A stretch of 64,000 nt of DNA, taken from Marchantia polymorpha subsp. ruderalis (lineage: Eukaryota; Streptophyta; Marchantiopsida; Marchantiales; Marchantiaceae). Positions 11,796 through 25,132 of this stretch are shown here, in pieces. The position numbers and the translations under genes are program-made. A model generated the notes under the pieces. It was not told the DNA's origin and did no database searches. It was given only the letters and a program-made list of their open reading frames with translations. The stretch's first letter is position 1. Each line of letters opens with the position of its first letter. The stretch covers positions 6,468,001 through 6,532,000 of the forward strand of contig AP031357.1 in the NCBI GenBank assembly GCA_037833965.1, given 5' to 3'.

Positions 11796-14080
11796 ACAAT
11801 CAATCACATATCTTTATTACCCACTCCACTCAAAGAGGTCAGGACTCCCTCGTGTGGCGATCATGGTGATTGAATGACAACGATGGCGCTCTGCCTGGGC
11901 TTCTTCTCGACTTTCTCCAATTTTCTGCTGCCCCAGAAGCCAAAAGCTAAATTCTTTCGAACATCATACTCAAGCGAGGGACTGGTTAAACATGCACACG
12001 AGGTCGCCATGTGTGCATCTTGTAACCGAGGTTGGGCATTATTACATGGTTATAAGGTAGCAGTTACCGCAGGACAGATTACAGTTTATCCTCAGTGGAA
12101 CAGGTCCTCTGCGGACTCTTGTGAAGCCTTCAGCTGGGGATCAGAATATTTGCCTCCCTTACCATAAAATGCTCATCAGCAGCAAACACCACTTTCAACC
12201 ACAGGTCCTTAAGATATCGCACCTTTGAGCTGTTTTACGATGGGGTTCCAGAACTCCAGGTCTACCATGTATTGAAGGCATAGGGTAATAATAGATTGAA
12301 AGATTCTGTAAGAAAGACGGTGATCTGGACTCCAGCAGTATACCGCAACCAAGGTTTATACCTTTGTACACGTCCACATTAATAATCATCTTCTTCTTAC
12401 TTCCAAACATTTATTGATGCTTGAATGACAATTTGGTCTTTAATGCGCCACAGACTCTGTAGCCCAGTATGACATGATTTGCACTAACATGGCCGTTCGC
12501 AGTAGTATATTATGAACCCTTTGCCGAGAGAGGACTGACGCTCAGGGGGCATGCATAACTTATATAATACCTCTGAACTTCAGGCACATGAATCTACCAC
12601 GGACAGGCGGGCAAGTGTGAATTCGGAAGTGGATATGATTCGGTAGAATGCACAAGGGCTGTGTCCTAGAACTTAGACAATTGCAAATGGATTCTAATTC
12701 TAGATGTTAGTTTTCTATATTCAACATCTTCTCAGAATTTACTTCACCGTGTTGTTGATGTTGTCATCCATGAATAATGAATAAATACTTGTACAAGTTT
12801 ACTTTGAAAATTAGTAGCAGTAGACCATACTAAATTTTCATGAAGATTTTTCGTATTTTTTTCTTTCTAAAATCACAACTCCTTCATGTTGAGCTTCGCA
12901 GAGCACGTGTGGCATTTATTTCAACATTGAAAGGACATAAATTGCATTTTTTTGGATCGAGATGAGAGATGACCATGCTATACATGGTCAGAGGGTAACT
13001 ATGGTTGTTCATCGCTATGCTTCATGAGACCTCAGGCTAGTGGACGTATAATACAATACCTCACGGCAAGTAACATAAGTACTGAATTCTATATTTAACT
13101 CAAGGTAAATGCTGCTCAAGTAGTAGATCTGTTCTTCTGAAATAAACTCGATAGAAAATGCTCACCAACTAACGTTTCCATGTAGATACTACTTGTCAAC
13201 AAATTTATCGTGTATTTTATGTACAAGCCGCTACATGTAGCCTCATGTGTAAAATTCACGTCGGCGATGATTACGTATGAGCATCCATTGTTAGACAATT
13301 CAATCCATAGTGTTATAAATTTGGAATAGAAATTGATATTTGGAGAAAATAAGGCCCGAAGAATGAGACCAGGATGAGTTGTATACGGATGACTGGATGA
13401 CTCATGGCGGAGATAGAGCAGTCAGTATTGGGGAAGGACTCGGTGCAGGAAGCGAGGCGAAGGCTGAGTGTGCAAGAAATCAGAGAGAGTTAGTCTAAAA
13501 GCGTGAAAGTAAAAGGAGGCTGCTCGGTCCCTATCCCTATGCCAAGATCTCACGAGAAGGCAATGATGAAGGAGAGCCGATTATCTTCAGTGGTATAATT
13601 GTCGCAACAATGTGGAGAATGCCATGGTGTTGGTTGTGAGGCAGATTAACAAGTCGAAAATTAAGTACATTAAGTGATGTAACCCAATTTAGGACAGAGT
13701 TATGGATTTGATCTCAAAGAGGGAGATAATGATAACCCCAATATCACAATTAAGGTCTTTCCTCATCATAATATAAGAAGAATTGATCTTCTTAGATTCT
13801 TCAATCATTTGCTCCCCAACATACAGTGTTCTAGTGACGGAATTATCTTGGCTCGTGGGACATGACACACTGGTAATACTTCTTACGTGGTACATACATT
13901 GAGCTTATGGGTGGACAAATTTTCTTGACTTCCCGTTTCAAAACCGTGAATTTCATTGTTCCTATCAAATTTGCGGGTTTGGTCCGTAAACTTCGTTTCG
14001 ATTTGCCGATTCGTTCATTGAATTCTTGCCAGTTTGCTAATCACATGTCAGAGTTGGAGCAAGCAGAAATCTGTCCGTGG

Positions 14081-14103
14081 ATATATATATATATATATAT
14101 ATA
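14081..14103. repeat. (AT)n microsatellite
   Basis: Perfect AT dinucleotide run of 23 bases. Confidence 0.95.
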
Positions 14104-17100
14104 CGAATAAGAAGCCATTTCTGCCTGAATTTAGTCTTGAGTATTGACGACATGGTGAGTGGTGCCAAGAAGCTTTGGATCGTTGTCAGCAGAATAGTAA
14201 CGAGATATTTGTGAATTCCAGGTGTTCTGGTGTAGCTCATCGAGAGAAAAGCGCGTTTGGTCTTTTTTGTGCACGCTGTTCCGCATCTTATGCACTTGTG
14301 GAATGAAGAACGCATGTTTATGAACATTCGACTGCTATCAATTTCCTGCATTTTGAATCACCCACAACTCTTTGTCTTCTTAGGCATGCAGCCCCGTGAC
14401 AAATAGAAAAATTGCATCCTTCGACTGACGGTAAGAATTGCGTCATAGTGTAGGAACAAAGTAGAAATAAAATCGCAAAACGGATGAGAATATCCGTGGC
14501 TAGAGTTACTCGGCTTATAACAACATTCATTATCAGATATTCAAGCTCTATCGAACAAGAGCATGAATATCTTGTTTGATAGCTGACATTAATCCCCTAC
14601 CTGCATCAGGATTGATTACACTTTATCTTCGAAATTATATTAACTGTATCAAATTCATGAAGAATGAAATTCTAAATGGATTTTTCATGTTGTGATAGAA
14701 ACCGAAATTATTCCAAAGGGTATGAGTGCTAGAAAAGTAGAAACAAAAATGAAAGCGAATTATGAGATATGGCTAAAACGAAACAAATCAAGATCTTTAC
14801 TTCTCATTTTGTACCCCAACATCCCTACGAAGTATGCATAGTCGAGCCAAGAGACAACAATTTTCAGCAAAGACAGAAGAAGATGATAGATGAACTCGAG
14901 TAAAATGAGTATCGATCAATTTATTAAAACTGAATATAAATCATGCTCAAATTTTTAGTATTTGAAACTACATTCTAGATCGAATCAATCCATGAGTAAA
15001 GATGAAGAAAGAAGAAGATCTTATGTCATATTTTGAGGATAAAATATCTCTCGTATGCCATCACAATGTTTGTAGAAAAAGATCATATACCTCATATACA
15101 TCTCAATGATTTAATTACTTGTAATTATAAAGTGGAAATAGAAAAAAGGTTATGAGAGTATATTCTAGCCAAATATGCTTTAAATGATGTTTTATCATCA
15201 ATATGAGAGCTCATTTACATAGGGTCAAATGCATGTTTGTCTTTGCGCCAAACCTTCATGATTTCACGATCAAGCAGGCGTTCCCTTCAGATGTTACTGG
15301 TTCTGGGTTGTACGTTAATGTGGCCATGCTCACAGAGCCCTTCATAAGTTGTACTGCATATTATAACTCGGAGATAGTGAATAATTAAGCCGTGAGATGT
15401 TAATTGTATGTATTGACTTCACTTACAGCGTTGTCGAGATGGATATAATTTCTTACGCTTTTGTAAGGGAGAAAAGAAGAAATTGCACTAAAACGAACTC
15501 GTAGTATGCAAATAGTTTGGAAATAGTTTTCAACCAGCAATTGACGCGTCTCTCGGTTTCACCTCACTAACTGCGTCATTGCCCCACGCGCAAAGATGGT
15601 ATGACGTGATGGTTCATCTCTGTTCGTATTCGTGATAATTTCAGCTATTTTATTAGCCATCTTTGCAGCGGTGCTCGCGATGAACTTCATTGATCACATT
15701 CAATACTAAGGATCAGTAAACAATTATAGTGATTGTTAATATTGTGTCATTTTTGTCATGCAGACAATTTTCTGTTTGAATGTTGATGGGCAAGCTTTCT
15801 TGAAGATAGCCTAATGCTGTGACCATGATATCTTCGTCCAACTGGGTAGAATTCGACTGTACTCACACAAATGCTATCCAATCTATCTGATCAAGCATCT
15901 TTTGTGCATCTGTACTGGCAGATAATGTAAATAACAGCCCGATATTCCATGTCCTTGTTAGATCTCCTATGAACAACGGAAATCTAACAAGGAACAAACA
16001 CATGGAGAGAGACAGAGGGACGAAGACTGTGCAGAGCTGGTGACTGGACATGAAAGTGGGCAAAGCCTCATGCTACTCCCGCATTCTCGTAGTTCACTTC
16101 ATCTCATACTCTCACCTTTGGTTCTTACAGCTGAGTCATTGCTACCTTGAAAACTATCAAATTCGAGCATCTTCCTGACAGAGTTTACAGTGTGCAGTGC
16201 ATCGTGGAAGTGAATGGCAATATCTTGGAATATCTCAAGCGACAACCGATCTAAACCGTAGCTCAAATAAGGCAGCCACGATAGAGATTACATTCACCAA
16301 GTTTCCTGCAACCATGCAGCAACAGAATTTGATATTATGACTCACTACTATCCCTCATTTCACTCTTTGATGAATTGCATATATAATGCAAGTCCACTTG
16401 CACGCAGTTTCAGTTTCATTATAAAGATTTAACCCCACATGTGTAATTAGTTTGCTGTACTGATCGTGCACAAAGAAGAACTAAATCTTTATCGTACAAA
16501 GTTGTAGTTTTTGTTGGACAATCGCAAAAATGCACATAGATTTCTCTGCTGATCACCATGTTCCTGGAGGAAACACACACTAACTTCTCACCTGTTCTTT
16601 CTCAAGCCCAGCAAGCTTCTCATGGAGCACAACAATCGGATAACCTACTTTTATTATGGAACTGTGGAATCCGCATTGTTCAGTGTGGCTGCTGCTGTCA
16701 TTTCCAAATTTCGGATTGTACATGAATTCTGTTCTCGGTTTTGGATCGGGGTCTCACGTGTTACAGCTTGAGGTTGGAAGTCTTTTCGTTTACTGAGGAA
16801 AAGAGACTTTGTTTACATTGTGACATGTCTTGAGTTGATTGGGAGGTTCATATCATTTTTTCTTCACTGTCCACTTCACATAAACAAGAGGAGGAACTTT
16901 TCAGAGCTCTGATGATACTTTGAATAGTAGCAAGAAGTTGCTGGGTTCTTACAGAACAAAGAGTTAATTAATGAATTTCAATGATAATTAATAAATTTTA
17001 GTCTTCTTCATTATAGGTCCAATAGTTCATAGCCTTGCTTTTGTGGTCTTGCTTCTCGTTCCTTTCACCCTCTGGGTTTTCCACGAACTTTACATACCTT

Positions 17101-19930
17101 TGATCCATTTATTCCCCTCAGCTTGCTCAAAAAGTCCACATTGAGAAGGTTCTGAATCATCACTGAAGATATTCTGCTTTTAGAAAATCTCGAAGTGATG
17201 CTCCTCATGATGCAATAATGATATGGTCTTTACAAATGAATCTGAGAGCACTCAGACACTGAGTTACAACTGGTTAGCAGCAAAGGTGCTGACAAGTAGA
17301 AGAAACGAAATTTCAGTTAAAACATCAAATCGTTGCACTTGCTTGATCCTAAATTGGCTTGACTGGGATCTTTTCGTTACCATCTTCATATCTATCTACA
17401 ACAATATAAGTGGATAACACTTACTAGACTGTGATAATTCATATCGTCATGCGGTCATTGCTTACGAAAGCACTAGAACATTGTAACAGCTGAAAAATAA
17501 ATCATGAGAAGAAAACCTATTTTCTCGTAAATAATTTTCTGTCATCAAACTTTAATCTAAAAAATGATATAGATTATACATGTTCCTGAGGTACTAAATG
17601 CTATTTCAGGAAATATTTCAGCTCGTAGGCGATACTTAAAAAAGAGCTGAGGAAAATATGACTTAATCTGCACTCAAACTTCTTTTCAAGATTGATAACC
17701 ATCTTAGAAGTTGGTATTGTGTTTGAAACGGCGATGGAGACCAAAAAGAGATTTGAAACCGTACCCTTGATATTGTGAACTAGTGATAGGGATAATGAAA
17801 GTATAGTTACAAGATTATCAACTTAGCAAAGACAGAAAATGAACCTTTTGAAAGGGGTCAAATAGAATAAAGGACAGGATACCAAGGCCAGGCCATGATG
17901 GAATCCTAATGAGATGTATGTCGGACAGCATCTACTTGAATTGTCAACATGAAACAATCTACAAATAACGGAGAATGTGATTTTGTATCACCCAATGTGA
18001 TGGACGTACTATCTATTGTGCTGGTGGGTTTTTGCAGCAATGGAAACAACGAAGTGCTTACAGCAAAAGCAATGCAGCCATTCTAAAACTAGGGAGGTAA
18101 AATGAGTGCTAGAGTCCGAACCCACTTTGTCAGCGCGGGCTTAGCATCTAATCGAGCATCTTCCGACATGATATGGTAGACAACATACTCCTATTGCTGA
18201 ACTGTGGCTTGAGGCTCTTCAGTGAGCCCTGACTCTTGCATCATCTCCAAAAATGTACAGGCATTGGGCATTCTTTCCTCGATCTTGAAGATCACTCATA
18301 GGCTTTTAGCAGGTTTCTCCTCTCATGCTCCGGTCGTTGTAGACCATTCGCTGTTTGAACAGAATTGTGAAAAGCTTGAAGGTCTGGGGGCCGGGTAAGG
18401 TGTATCCGGGGTGGGAATAATAATATTTTATATTGATCAAACCATCAAAAAAGATTCAGCAATTAGAATCATTTCATGAGGATATACTGCTTCTAGGAAC
18501 ACTTGATAAAAGCGATTCTAATTATTGATTGGATGCCTACTTTTTAATGAATGAAAACCTTTCGTGTTTTAGAAATAGTCAGGTTCAAGCAATAGGTGAG
18601 AATCTGTCCACAAGACGAGGGGAAGCTAAACTCTAAACATAATTCTTTGCCCTTGTCTTGCTCGATACGAAGATCTTCTTAGGCTACCGAAAACGTGTGG
18701 GAATATGTAAGGACTCAAACGTTCAATCAGAGTATTTTCATTCCAACCTAAAACTGGCTTATGCTCTAAGCTGATTCTTGCAAGAATTAAGAATGTTCCC
18801 TCCCGCACGTCCATGTATAATGAAGTGGCCAGTGAGCTTCTCTACTTAACTCCTTCAGTCAAACAAACAGAATTGACGAAGCACTGGCCGATTGGGAGGC
18901 CAATTGAAACAATAGCCTGGTTTACTATGAAACACCTCGTTGACTTGCATGGATTCAGTTCGTAATGTCTGTGCCAAGTGAAGATCCAGCAATACGCGCC
19001 GCCGTATTCCCTGGGACGCATGACATAGAAATCCTGTATCAAGAGTGATGGATAAACTTTCGTGAAGTGAGCAGGAATATTTCTCCCAACTTGGTAGAAT
19101 CCGCGCATAAAATGATTCTAGCTCAAGATAAATCTGGGGGATCTAAGGAACTCGTAAGGGATCTTAAAAGAGAAAGGGCAGGCGGACCTTATGGTTTGAG
19201 CTTCGGGCTTGTAGGCCAATGTGGCCATGCTCAGAGAGAGGTTTTCATTGAATGCTGTGCATGTTGTTACAGGTGAAACGGGAATAAATCTATCGACACA
19301 TAGTTAAACACTACTCGTAGTTTCCTTACAGACACTCCACATACTAGTGTCTACTGATCCTCTTGGTTAACAATTCTCTGATTTCAACCGATGAATGCAA
19401 GTATAAATGACGACGACCTTCTCTCAGGAAAGTGGACCCAATCCGACACCGAATGAGATCTGAGATCGGGATGCCGAGGTCCATTACAGTGGCTAGACCA
19501 GTAAAGGTTTTGTACTGCGTTCATTCGTCAGTTCGTCTGACTAGTCGGAGTCTCGTACATCGGAACACTACAATCATACTCTTCCACACAACGTTACGAG
19601 GACCACCTTTTCTACTGCTCTCGCCGATCTCATGTCCTGGACATGGCGATCAGGTGCTGCTCGTTCCACAAGACGCCTTCCCCTCGCCATTTTGGGGATT
19701 TGGTCGACGATCTAGCACTCGCCGGTGCTCTTTTGCTGCTGGGAGCGAGCTAGAGCAGATCTTGAGTCCGAAACTTCAGGACTCGCTTTTGAACTCTGCA
19801 GGTCTTGGAGTCCATGACCGTATATCCATAGATCCTTGACTCCTTCAGACAAGCAGAATTGAAGAAAAGTTGGCAAGCACTCGCACATTTGACTGGCAGT
19901 CTTCAGGTTCTATCTTTGAATATCACGCTG

Positions 19931-19970
19931 GTCACGTCACACCTCGAGGCAGCTTCCGGTGTGACGTGAC
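19931..19970. repeat. Perfect inverted repeat with CACGTCAC core
   Basis: Arms GTCACGTCACACC (19931-19943) and GGTGTGACGTGAC (19958-19970) are perfect reverse complements, with a 14-base loop. Each arm carries an ACGT core of the kind bound by plant bZIP factors (CACGTCA / TGACGTG). It could be a paired bZIP site or a remnant of a hairpin-ended repeat. Confidence 0.7.
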
Positions 19971-22900
19971 TGACTGGTGGCCCAGATAGAATTGACTGTA
20001 AGAAAAAAATATGTACGCTAAAATATGCTAAAAGCTGGAACCATGATCTTTGTTCTGAAAATGAGAGAAACGATGGTGATACCTTTCGGGGTGCAATTTT
20101 TAAATCAGAAGGAAAATTATAATGTTCTCAACTATCAAAAGCTACACTTTATATCGGCTTACCGGCTTTATATCTATGTCTGTAATTATTATTATATTCT
20201 TCCATTGTTTGCAGCACCTGAAGTCGGCTGGGTTACAGCAGATACAGATTGAGAATGCGAGATTCTACCCAGGAATAGGAGTAGCTGTCAAAACCATCTC
20301 CATCCCTGAGGAATCATAGCCATGGTTTCAGATCGAATATATTTTGTATGTGTGACTTGAGTATCCCGGGACTTCGGTCCAATCGTAAGACATCTCTATA
20401 GTGTCTGTGTCATGCTTTTGAGTAACACCACAACACTGCACTTTCTAGCACCACCTAAGAAGCAAAAGGTACAACACGAGACACGATCATGCATCTCTCT
20501 GTTCATTTATCCACGAGATCAACAGTTTCAGAGCATACCTTCCTCTTTTAGGACAAGTTCCAGGCCAGTACCCAGGTATTGCTTTTGGAAATACATTGGG
20601 GCCAAGTCGCTCACATTCTTACGTTGTAGCAACACAGTAAAAACACGTGCTCAAATAAATGATTCAATGACATTATTTTCGAATAAAAAATTTTGCAGTA
20701 CACAGGAGCGAAATTACTTTGTGTGTTCACATGAAGAGATGTCCATGAGTCGAATTGGAGGCGTCTTCAAAACTTACACATGACTCCTTACCTTTCATAG
20801 AATGGAAATCTGCAGGGCTAGCACTGAGGAAGTCTAATTATCTTATTTAATCCTAATAGACGTGAAGAAGATCAGAATTGCGTACATTACAAATTTCATG
20901 TGAATTTCGATGGATATGGATCCAGTATAAATTTCTGGCAGAAGCCATTTACAACTCTCTGCTTGCTGATGATTGGATTCAGGTAGGTATGTAACTTCTC
21001 TATAATTTGGATCTCGATCATACTGCAGTTGACGTGAAGTTGACCCCTTCATGGTACACTCCAGCTGAGCTCCACGGTCCAGCCGACACCGGATGCATCT
21101 AAGAGACGAAACAGGAGGAGATTGCACCGATGTCCTTCACAGTTGCTTCGCGGTTTGATCTCCATTCGTGATCATGCCGAAGGGGCCTTCAGCTGAACAA
21201 GGGAGCAAGCGAAACGCTTGTCAGTTTTTGAGTCCAGGTAGTCGACCACTGTCTGCACTGCTGCCGGTTGCTGGAAGATACGCCCTCCTTACATCAGACC
21301 GTGCTCTTCCCACTTTTCTCCACCTGTGGTTCGTCTGTTTCGCTGTAATGCTCTCATCGCAGCACCTTCAAGTCACTTTTTCTCATTATTCACGGTCGTG
21401 CCTTCGCTTCCAAGGGGTGCAGGTTGAAGATCTAAGCACACGTAGATTGAACCACATGCACAAGAGAGCTTACAATCACGACAAGCGTCCTATTGTCAAT
21501 CGAATAAGGTCTTGGTCCAAATCCTGCTCCGTTGATGAGACTCAGTTCCCAGTACTGATGTTACTCTATGTCGAACTTCCTGCTTTGGAAGTTCGTCCGT
21601 TTGGTCAGCACATAAGAAATCGTCGACTTCATGACACAAAGTTTATCCAGATTCGAGGACCACTGATATTATACAGACACCCAGTAGATGGGATGACATA
21701 AACTCAGTGCAGCCCATGCATTGGGGAAAACTCCTGCAGATTCAGATTCATATTTGTAGCAAATATCATATGTTTGGTCATTGATAAGGAGACCACTGAC
21801 GTTCAAGCCCATATCTGAATATGAAGACGTATGTAAGCTCATTTCCATGACTCCGGATAGACTGACTGGCACGTCCGAAAGAGGCTGTGTAAGTCATTAA
21901 GATGTAAATTTTAAGAAATAGCTATACAATCCGGGCACTGAATTGCCTGGAGTGAGGACTCAGACGATTCTATGTGGACATCCCCATCAATACAACTCCG
22001 GCCGGCTTCTACAGTCCTTGAGCACCACTGATTATCCTATATGGAAGATATTTAGAACCAAGCAGGATTCTCAGCCTCTGGATTCTATAATTTATGAGCA
22101 TGAGGGTTTACAGATTAGGCAGCAAAGCAAGCAAAGCCAAGAAGCAGCGAGGCAGCGAGGCAGGAACGGATCGGGGACTCGGTTCAGTCAAAGATCTGAT
22201 CAAATGAATCTGTAGTATATTTAATTGAGACTAAGTTCAGTCAAACAGGCAAATAGTCAATCAAAACGAATCAGTGAGTCAGTGGCAGCCATCAAGGTGG
22301 CCGCAACTGACCCCAAGGCCGGAATGGACATGGAGGTGACTCTGAGGATATGTTGGAAGAGCAACGACCGCATCACCACACGCGTCTTCGCCTGGCCATG
22401 AGAATCGACGACCGAAAGTCACAAGGAGTGCAGAAAAAATGCGCACGGTTCCGCCATCATCGGGGCCATGCTTCTGTTCCCGTGTTCGAGATCGGCTGCT
22501 AGTTCATTAAATTCGAGGAATTGGAACTGGAGTTGGAATTGGATGTACACTGACGTAATGTCTGCGAGTTCCTTCTCTAAGGCTTTCCGTTTCCCTGCCA
22601 TCGCCAATGAAACCGGCTTTCCTGCAGAGGCCAGATTCATCCATCTCTGAGCGTGAAGAATGTCCGGCGACGAAGAAGGTTTAAGAGACCATGAATCCGG
22701 ACACCATAGTCTGAGAACTTGAGTTCGAACGCCAGGGATTTTCTACTTTGTGAAGCCATTTATAAGGGCACGGCTTGGAGAATCTCTACAATCCATTGCA
22801 GCCAGGGAATCGTCCGGAAGAGTATTCTCTCCTGACAGCCACATGCACAGCAGGCAGGTGCAAGCTAGAGAGCGAAGTTTAAAAGTGTAATTTATTCATG

Positions 22901-24027
22901 TACAGTAATATTGATATCATCAATAATCTTTGAAGTATACAGATACACGTATCGGGTCGATCGATGTGACTTACTCAATACTACTCATCAATCGTTCCAA
23001 GGGTTGCAGGCCACTATAAGAAGTATATTTTACTTCCTGAGAAATTGCACACAATCAGACGCGAGTCTCAGACCCGAGGACTATCAAGTAAGTGTCTTGA
23101 GCATCGACAGCAGCGAATAAATTGCTTTAACGCTTTGGACATATATTTATACACCTCTGCAGCGACAATCGTAATCGAAATTCCAACAGCACGGCGGCCA
23201 TGAAATATGAAATCTCGAAATCTCGAAATCGCAAAACTGGACACAAGAAGGCAGCTGCCTGTCTCAGATATGATAAGACGAAACGTTCCTGCTGCTGCTT
23301 GTGCTATGGAGCTTGTCGGAGATAAGCTTCAGCCTGGGGGCAAGCAAGCAGAGCGCCCGGCCCCTGGCCTGGCTCACGTAACTCTAGGTCTGGTTCCAAA
23401 GCCACGAATAGGAATCGTCGGTCGCGTGGATGAAAAATGGATAGCCTCGTGCTCCGAGCTCCAAGCTCCCAGATCCAGCACTGATCCGAAGCTTGCAACC
23501 GACCGCACGCTGGGAAAATTGAGTGTGACGTGTGGCCCTGCCTGCAGTAAGTCAGTCAGTAAGAACCTTGGGCCTCGTCGATCATGCCTTGTGTGATGTG
23601 CCTGCCGACACACATGCCCGACAAATATGTGAGATGAGCAATTCCTTCGACTGAAGGCTCGGATCGCAGGGAGGCAGGCAGGCTGGCACGGGAGACAATC
23701 TAGTGATGAGAGGTCGACCAGACAGATCTGGTCCTGAGTGCATGCGTAGACCCGTCGACGGAAGCGAGCGAGCGTGCGAGAATCAGAGCGCATCGGGCTG
23801 AGGATATAGATTCACGACGACTGCTGCAACGACGGGGGAAACGGCACCTCTCAGGGGAGGTCCTCCCCACGGCCATACACCGGACCTCATCGCCATTCCG
23901 AGCGCTCGCATGTATTATGGACCAGCCTGCTCGCAGATTCAACCTGCAGCTCGAGACAGAACAAAATCTCACAGTGGGCGCGACCATGGCAGATGCCGCT
24001 CGATCGTTTGTCGTTTTCTCAGCTCTC

Positions 24028-24044
24028 TCTCTCTCTCTCTCTCT
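24028..24044. repeat. (CT)n tract in promoter region
   Basis: CT dinucleotide run about 40 bp upstream of a TATA box, part of a pyrimidine-rich leader (24010-24240). CT tracts near transcription starts are common in plant promoters. Confidence 0.7.
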
Positions 24045-24085
24045 TGTGGCACCGACTGCTCCATGGCCCCTGCCTGGCAACCCCC

Positions 24086-24092
24086 TATATAA
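24086..24092 (+). promoter_or_regulatory. TATA box of the gene at 24416
   Basis: TATATAA followed by GCTCAG, within a CCCC-TATATAA-G context in an otherwise GC-rich, CT-rich region, so a chance match is less likely than in the AT-rich DNA. Predicts transcription starting around 24115-24125 and a leader of about 300 bases ahead of the ATG at 24416. Confidence 0.55.
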
Positions 24093-24415
24093 GCTCAGCT
24101 CCGTCGTGCTCCATCTCCATGCCCATGGACCTCTCTCCCTCTCCTCTCCTCCTCTCTCCCTTCCGTCACACTCTTTCGATCCTCGACACTTCTCCATCTC
24201 CCTGGCCCTCTTTCTCTTCGTTAGTTCTCGTAGCTTCGGTCCTCGAATTTCCAGTGGCCATGTGACCTGTGACACTGACCTAAAACCCCACATCGCCAGC
24301 AGAAGCTTCGATTCGATTGAAGGAGAAGAGAGGAGAGAGGGCAAGGGCAACATTCTGTAATCAGTGTGGCTCTGGCTGACGATTGAGGAGCGAGCGAGCG
24401 AGGGAGCAGGCAAAG

Positions 24416-25132
24416 ATGGCGGGCGTGGAATTGAAGCAGGGAGGGATGGGGGAGATGGGGGAGATGGGGGAGCTGGAGTTCAAGAGCAATCAGGAGGTGA
24501 GCGGAGTGGATTTCGGGTACCAGATGGTCGAGAGATGGTGCACGATCAACAGGGTGCCGTCGCCATTCGGAGCGCAGACGCTGCACTTCGCTCCGGCGAG
24601 CACGAGGCACAGAAGCTCGCAGCAGAAGCAGAAGCAGCAGCGATTGAGGTTCATGTGCACGATGCCGCAGGTGGGCACGAGGAGGAGCAGGAGGAGGAGG
24701 AAGCACGTGATCTTCTTCTTCGACTCGGACGAGGTCGAGCGGCTGGCCGAGCGCCATTTCCCGCCCTCGGTGGCGCTCAAGAACATCGAGGACGACATGC
24801 TGCGCCCGCTGACGGACTGCGAGGTGGCGCGCCTCAAGGTCGCCCAGCGCCACGCCACCTTCTACGTCTACGCCGTCAAATGGCGGGGCCGCGCCTTCGA
24901 GCGCATGCCCGAGCTCTGCGATCTGCTGCTCCGCCTTCCGACCCTCCTCCCCGACGACGACCGCTTCACATTCATCCCTCGCCCGAAACCCGTCTCCGAC
25001 AAAATCGTCCTCGCGCCTCGAGCACCTTCGCAGCCGATCGACAGCCGATCCCGAGCCCATCTTCGACCTCTGCCGAGCGAGGCCGAGACGAGCAAGCTGC
25101 TGAAAATCTCTCCCAAGTGCCGAGCATTATGA
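24416..25132 (+). CDS. Unrecognised 238-aa soluble basic protein
   Basis: ATG at 24416 sits in a strong plant context (AAAGATGGCG); an in-frame TTG upstream is not needed. The frame is intronless and GC-rich, ending TGA at 25130-25132. Visible parts: a Met-Gly-Glu repeat near residue 10 from a GGGGAGAT octamer repeat; a Gln/Lys-rich stretch; an Arg-rich cluster (RRSRRRRK, about residues 88-95); then an ordered-looking segment with FFFDSDEVERLAERHFPP, LRPLTDCEVARLK and VYAVKWRGRAFERMPELCDLLLRLP. The C-terminal third is Pro/Arg-rich and probably disordered. No signal peptide or membrane helix. The basic cluster could be a nuclear signal (inference). I do not recognise the family and assign no function. 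The TATA box, CT-rich leader, start context and codon use make a real gene likely. Confidence 0.65.
   Translation: MAGVELKQGGMGEMGEMGELEFKSNQEVSGVDFGYQMVERWCTINRVPSPFGAQTLHFAPASTRHRSSQQKQKQQRLRFMCTMPQVGTRRSRRRRKHVIFFFDSDEVERLAERHFPPSVALKNIEDDMLRPLTDCEVARLKVAQRHATFYVYAVKWRGRAFERMPELCDLLLRLPTLLPDDDRFTFIPRPKPVSDKIVLAPRAPSQPIDSRSRAHLRPLPSEAETSKLLKISPKCRAL

Larger units (their letters stand above)
11796..24085. other. Gene-poor stretch, mixed composition
   Basis: No supported gene in about 12 kb. Left part (to about 18 kb) is AT-rich. From about 18 to 24 kb GC rises and some frames look more protein-like, notably minus 18842-19108 (88 codons) and plus 21168-21701 (177 codons), but none shows a motif I know. 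Contains a TA microsatellite (14081-14103) and a 13-bp-arm hairpin (19931-19970). The last kilobase is the promoter region of the gene at 24416. Confidence 0.45.

Noticed and set aside
12969..12989. GACCATG...CATGGTC hairpin
   Set aside because: Seven-base arms around a 5-base loop are expected by chance in 64 kb.
18170..18300. Minus-strand phrase PNACTFLEMMQESGL, PPR-like
   Set aside because: One partial helix only, with stops on both sides; too short to call a PPR remnant.
21168..21701. 177-codon plus-strand frame
   Set aside because: Long for its surroundings but no motif or conserved-looking block; stop-poor GC-moderate DNA explains it.
24221..25060. Long minus-strand frame across the 24.4-kb gene
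   Set aside because: Shadow of a GC-rich exon. The plus-strand frame has the TATA box, leader and better start context.
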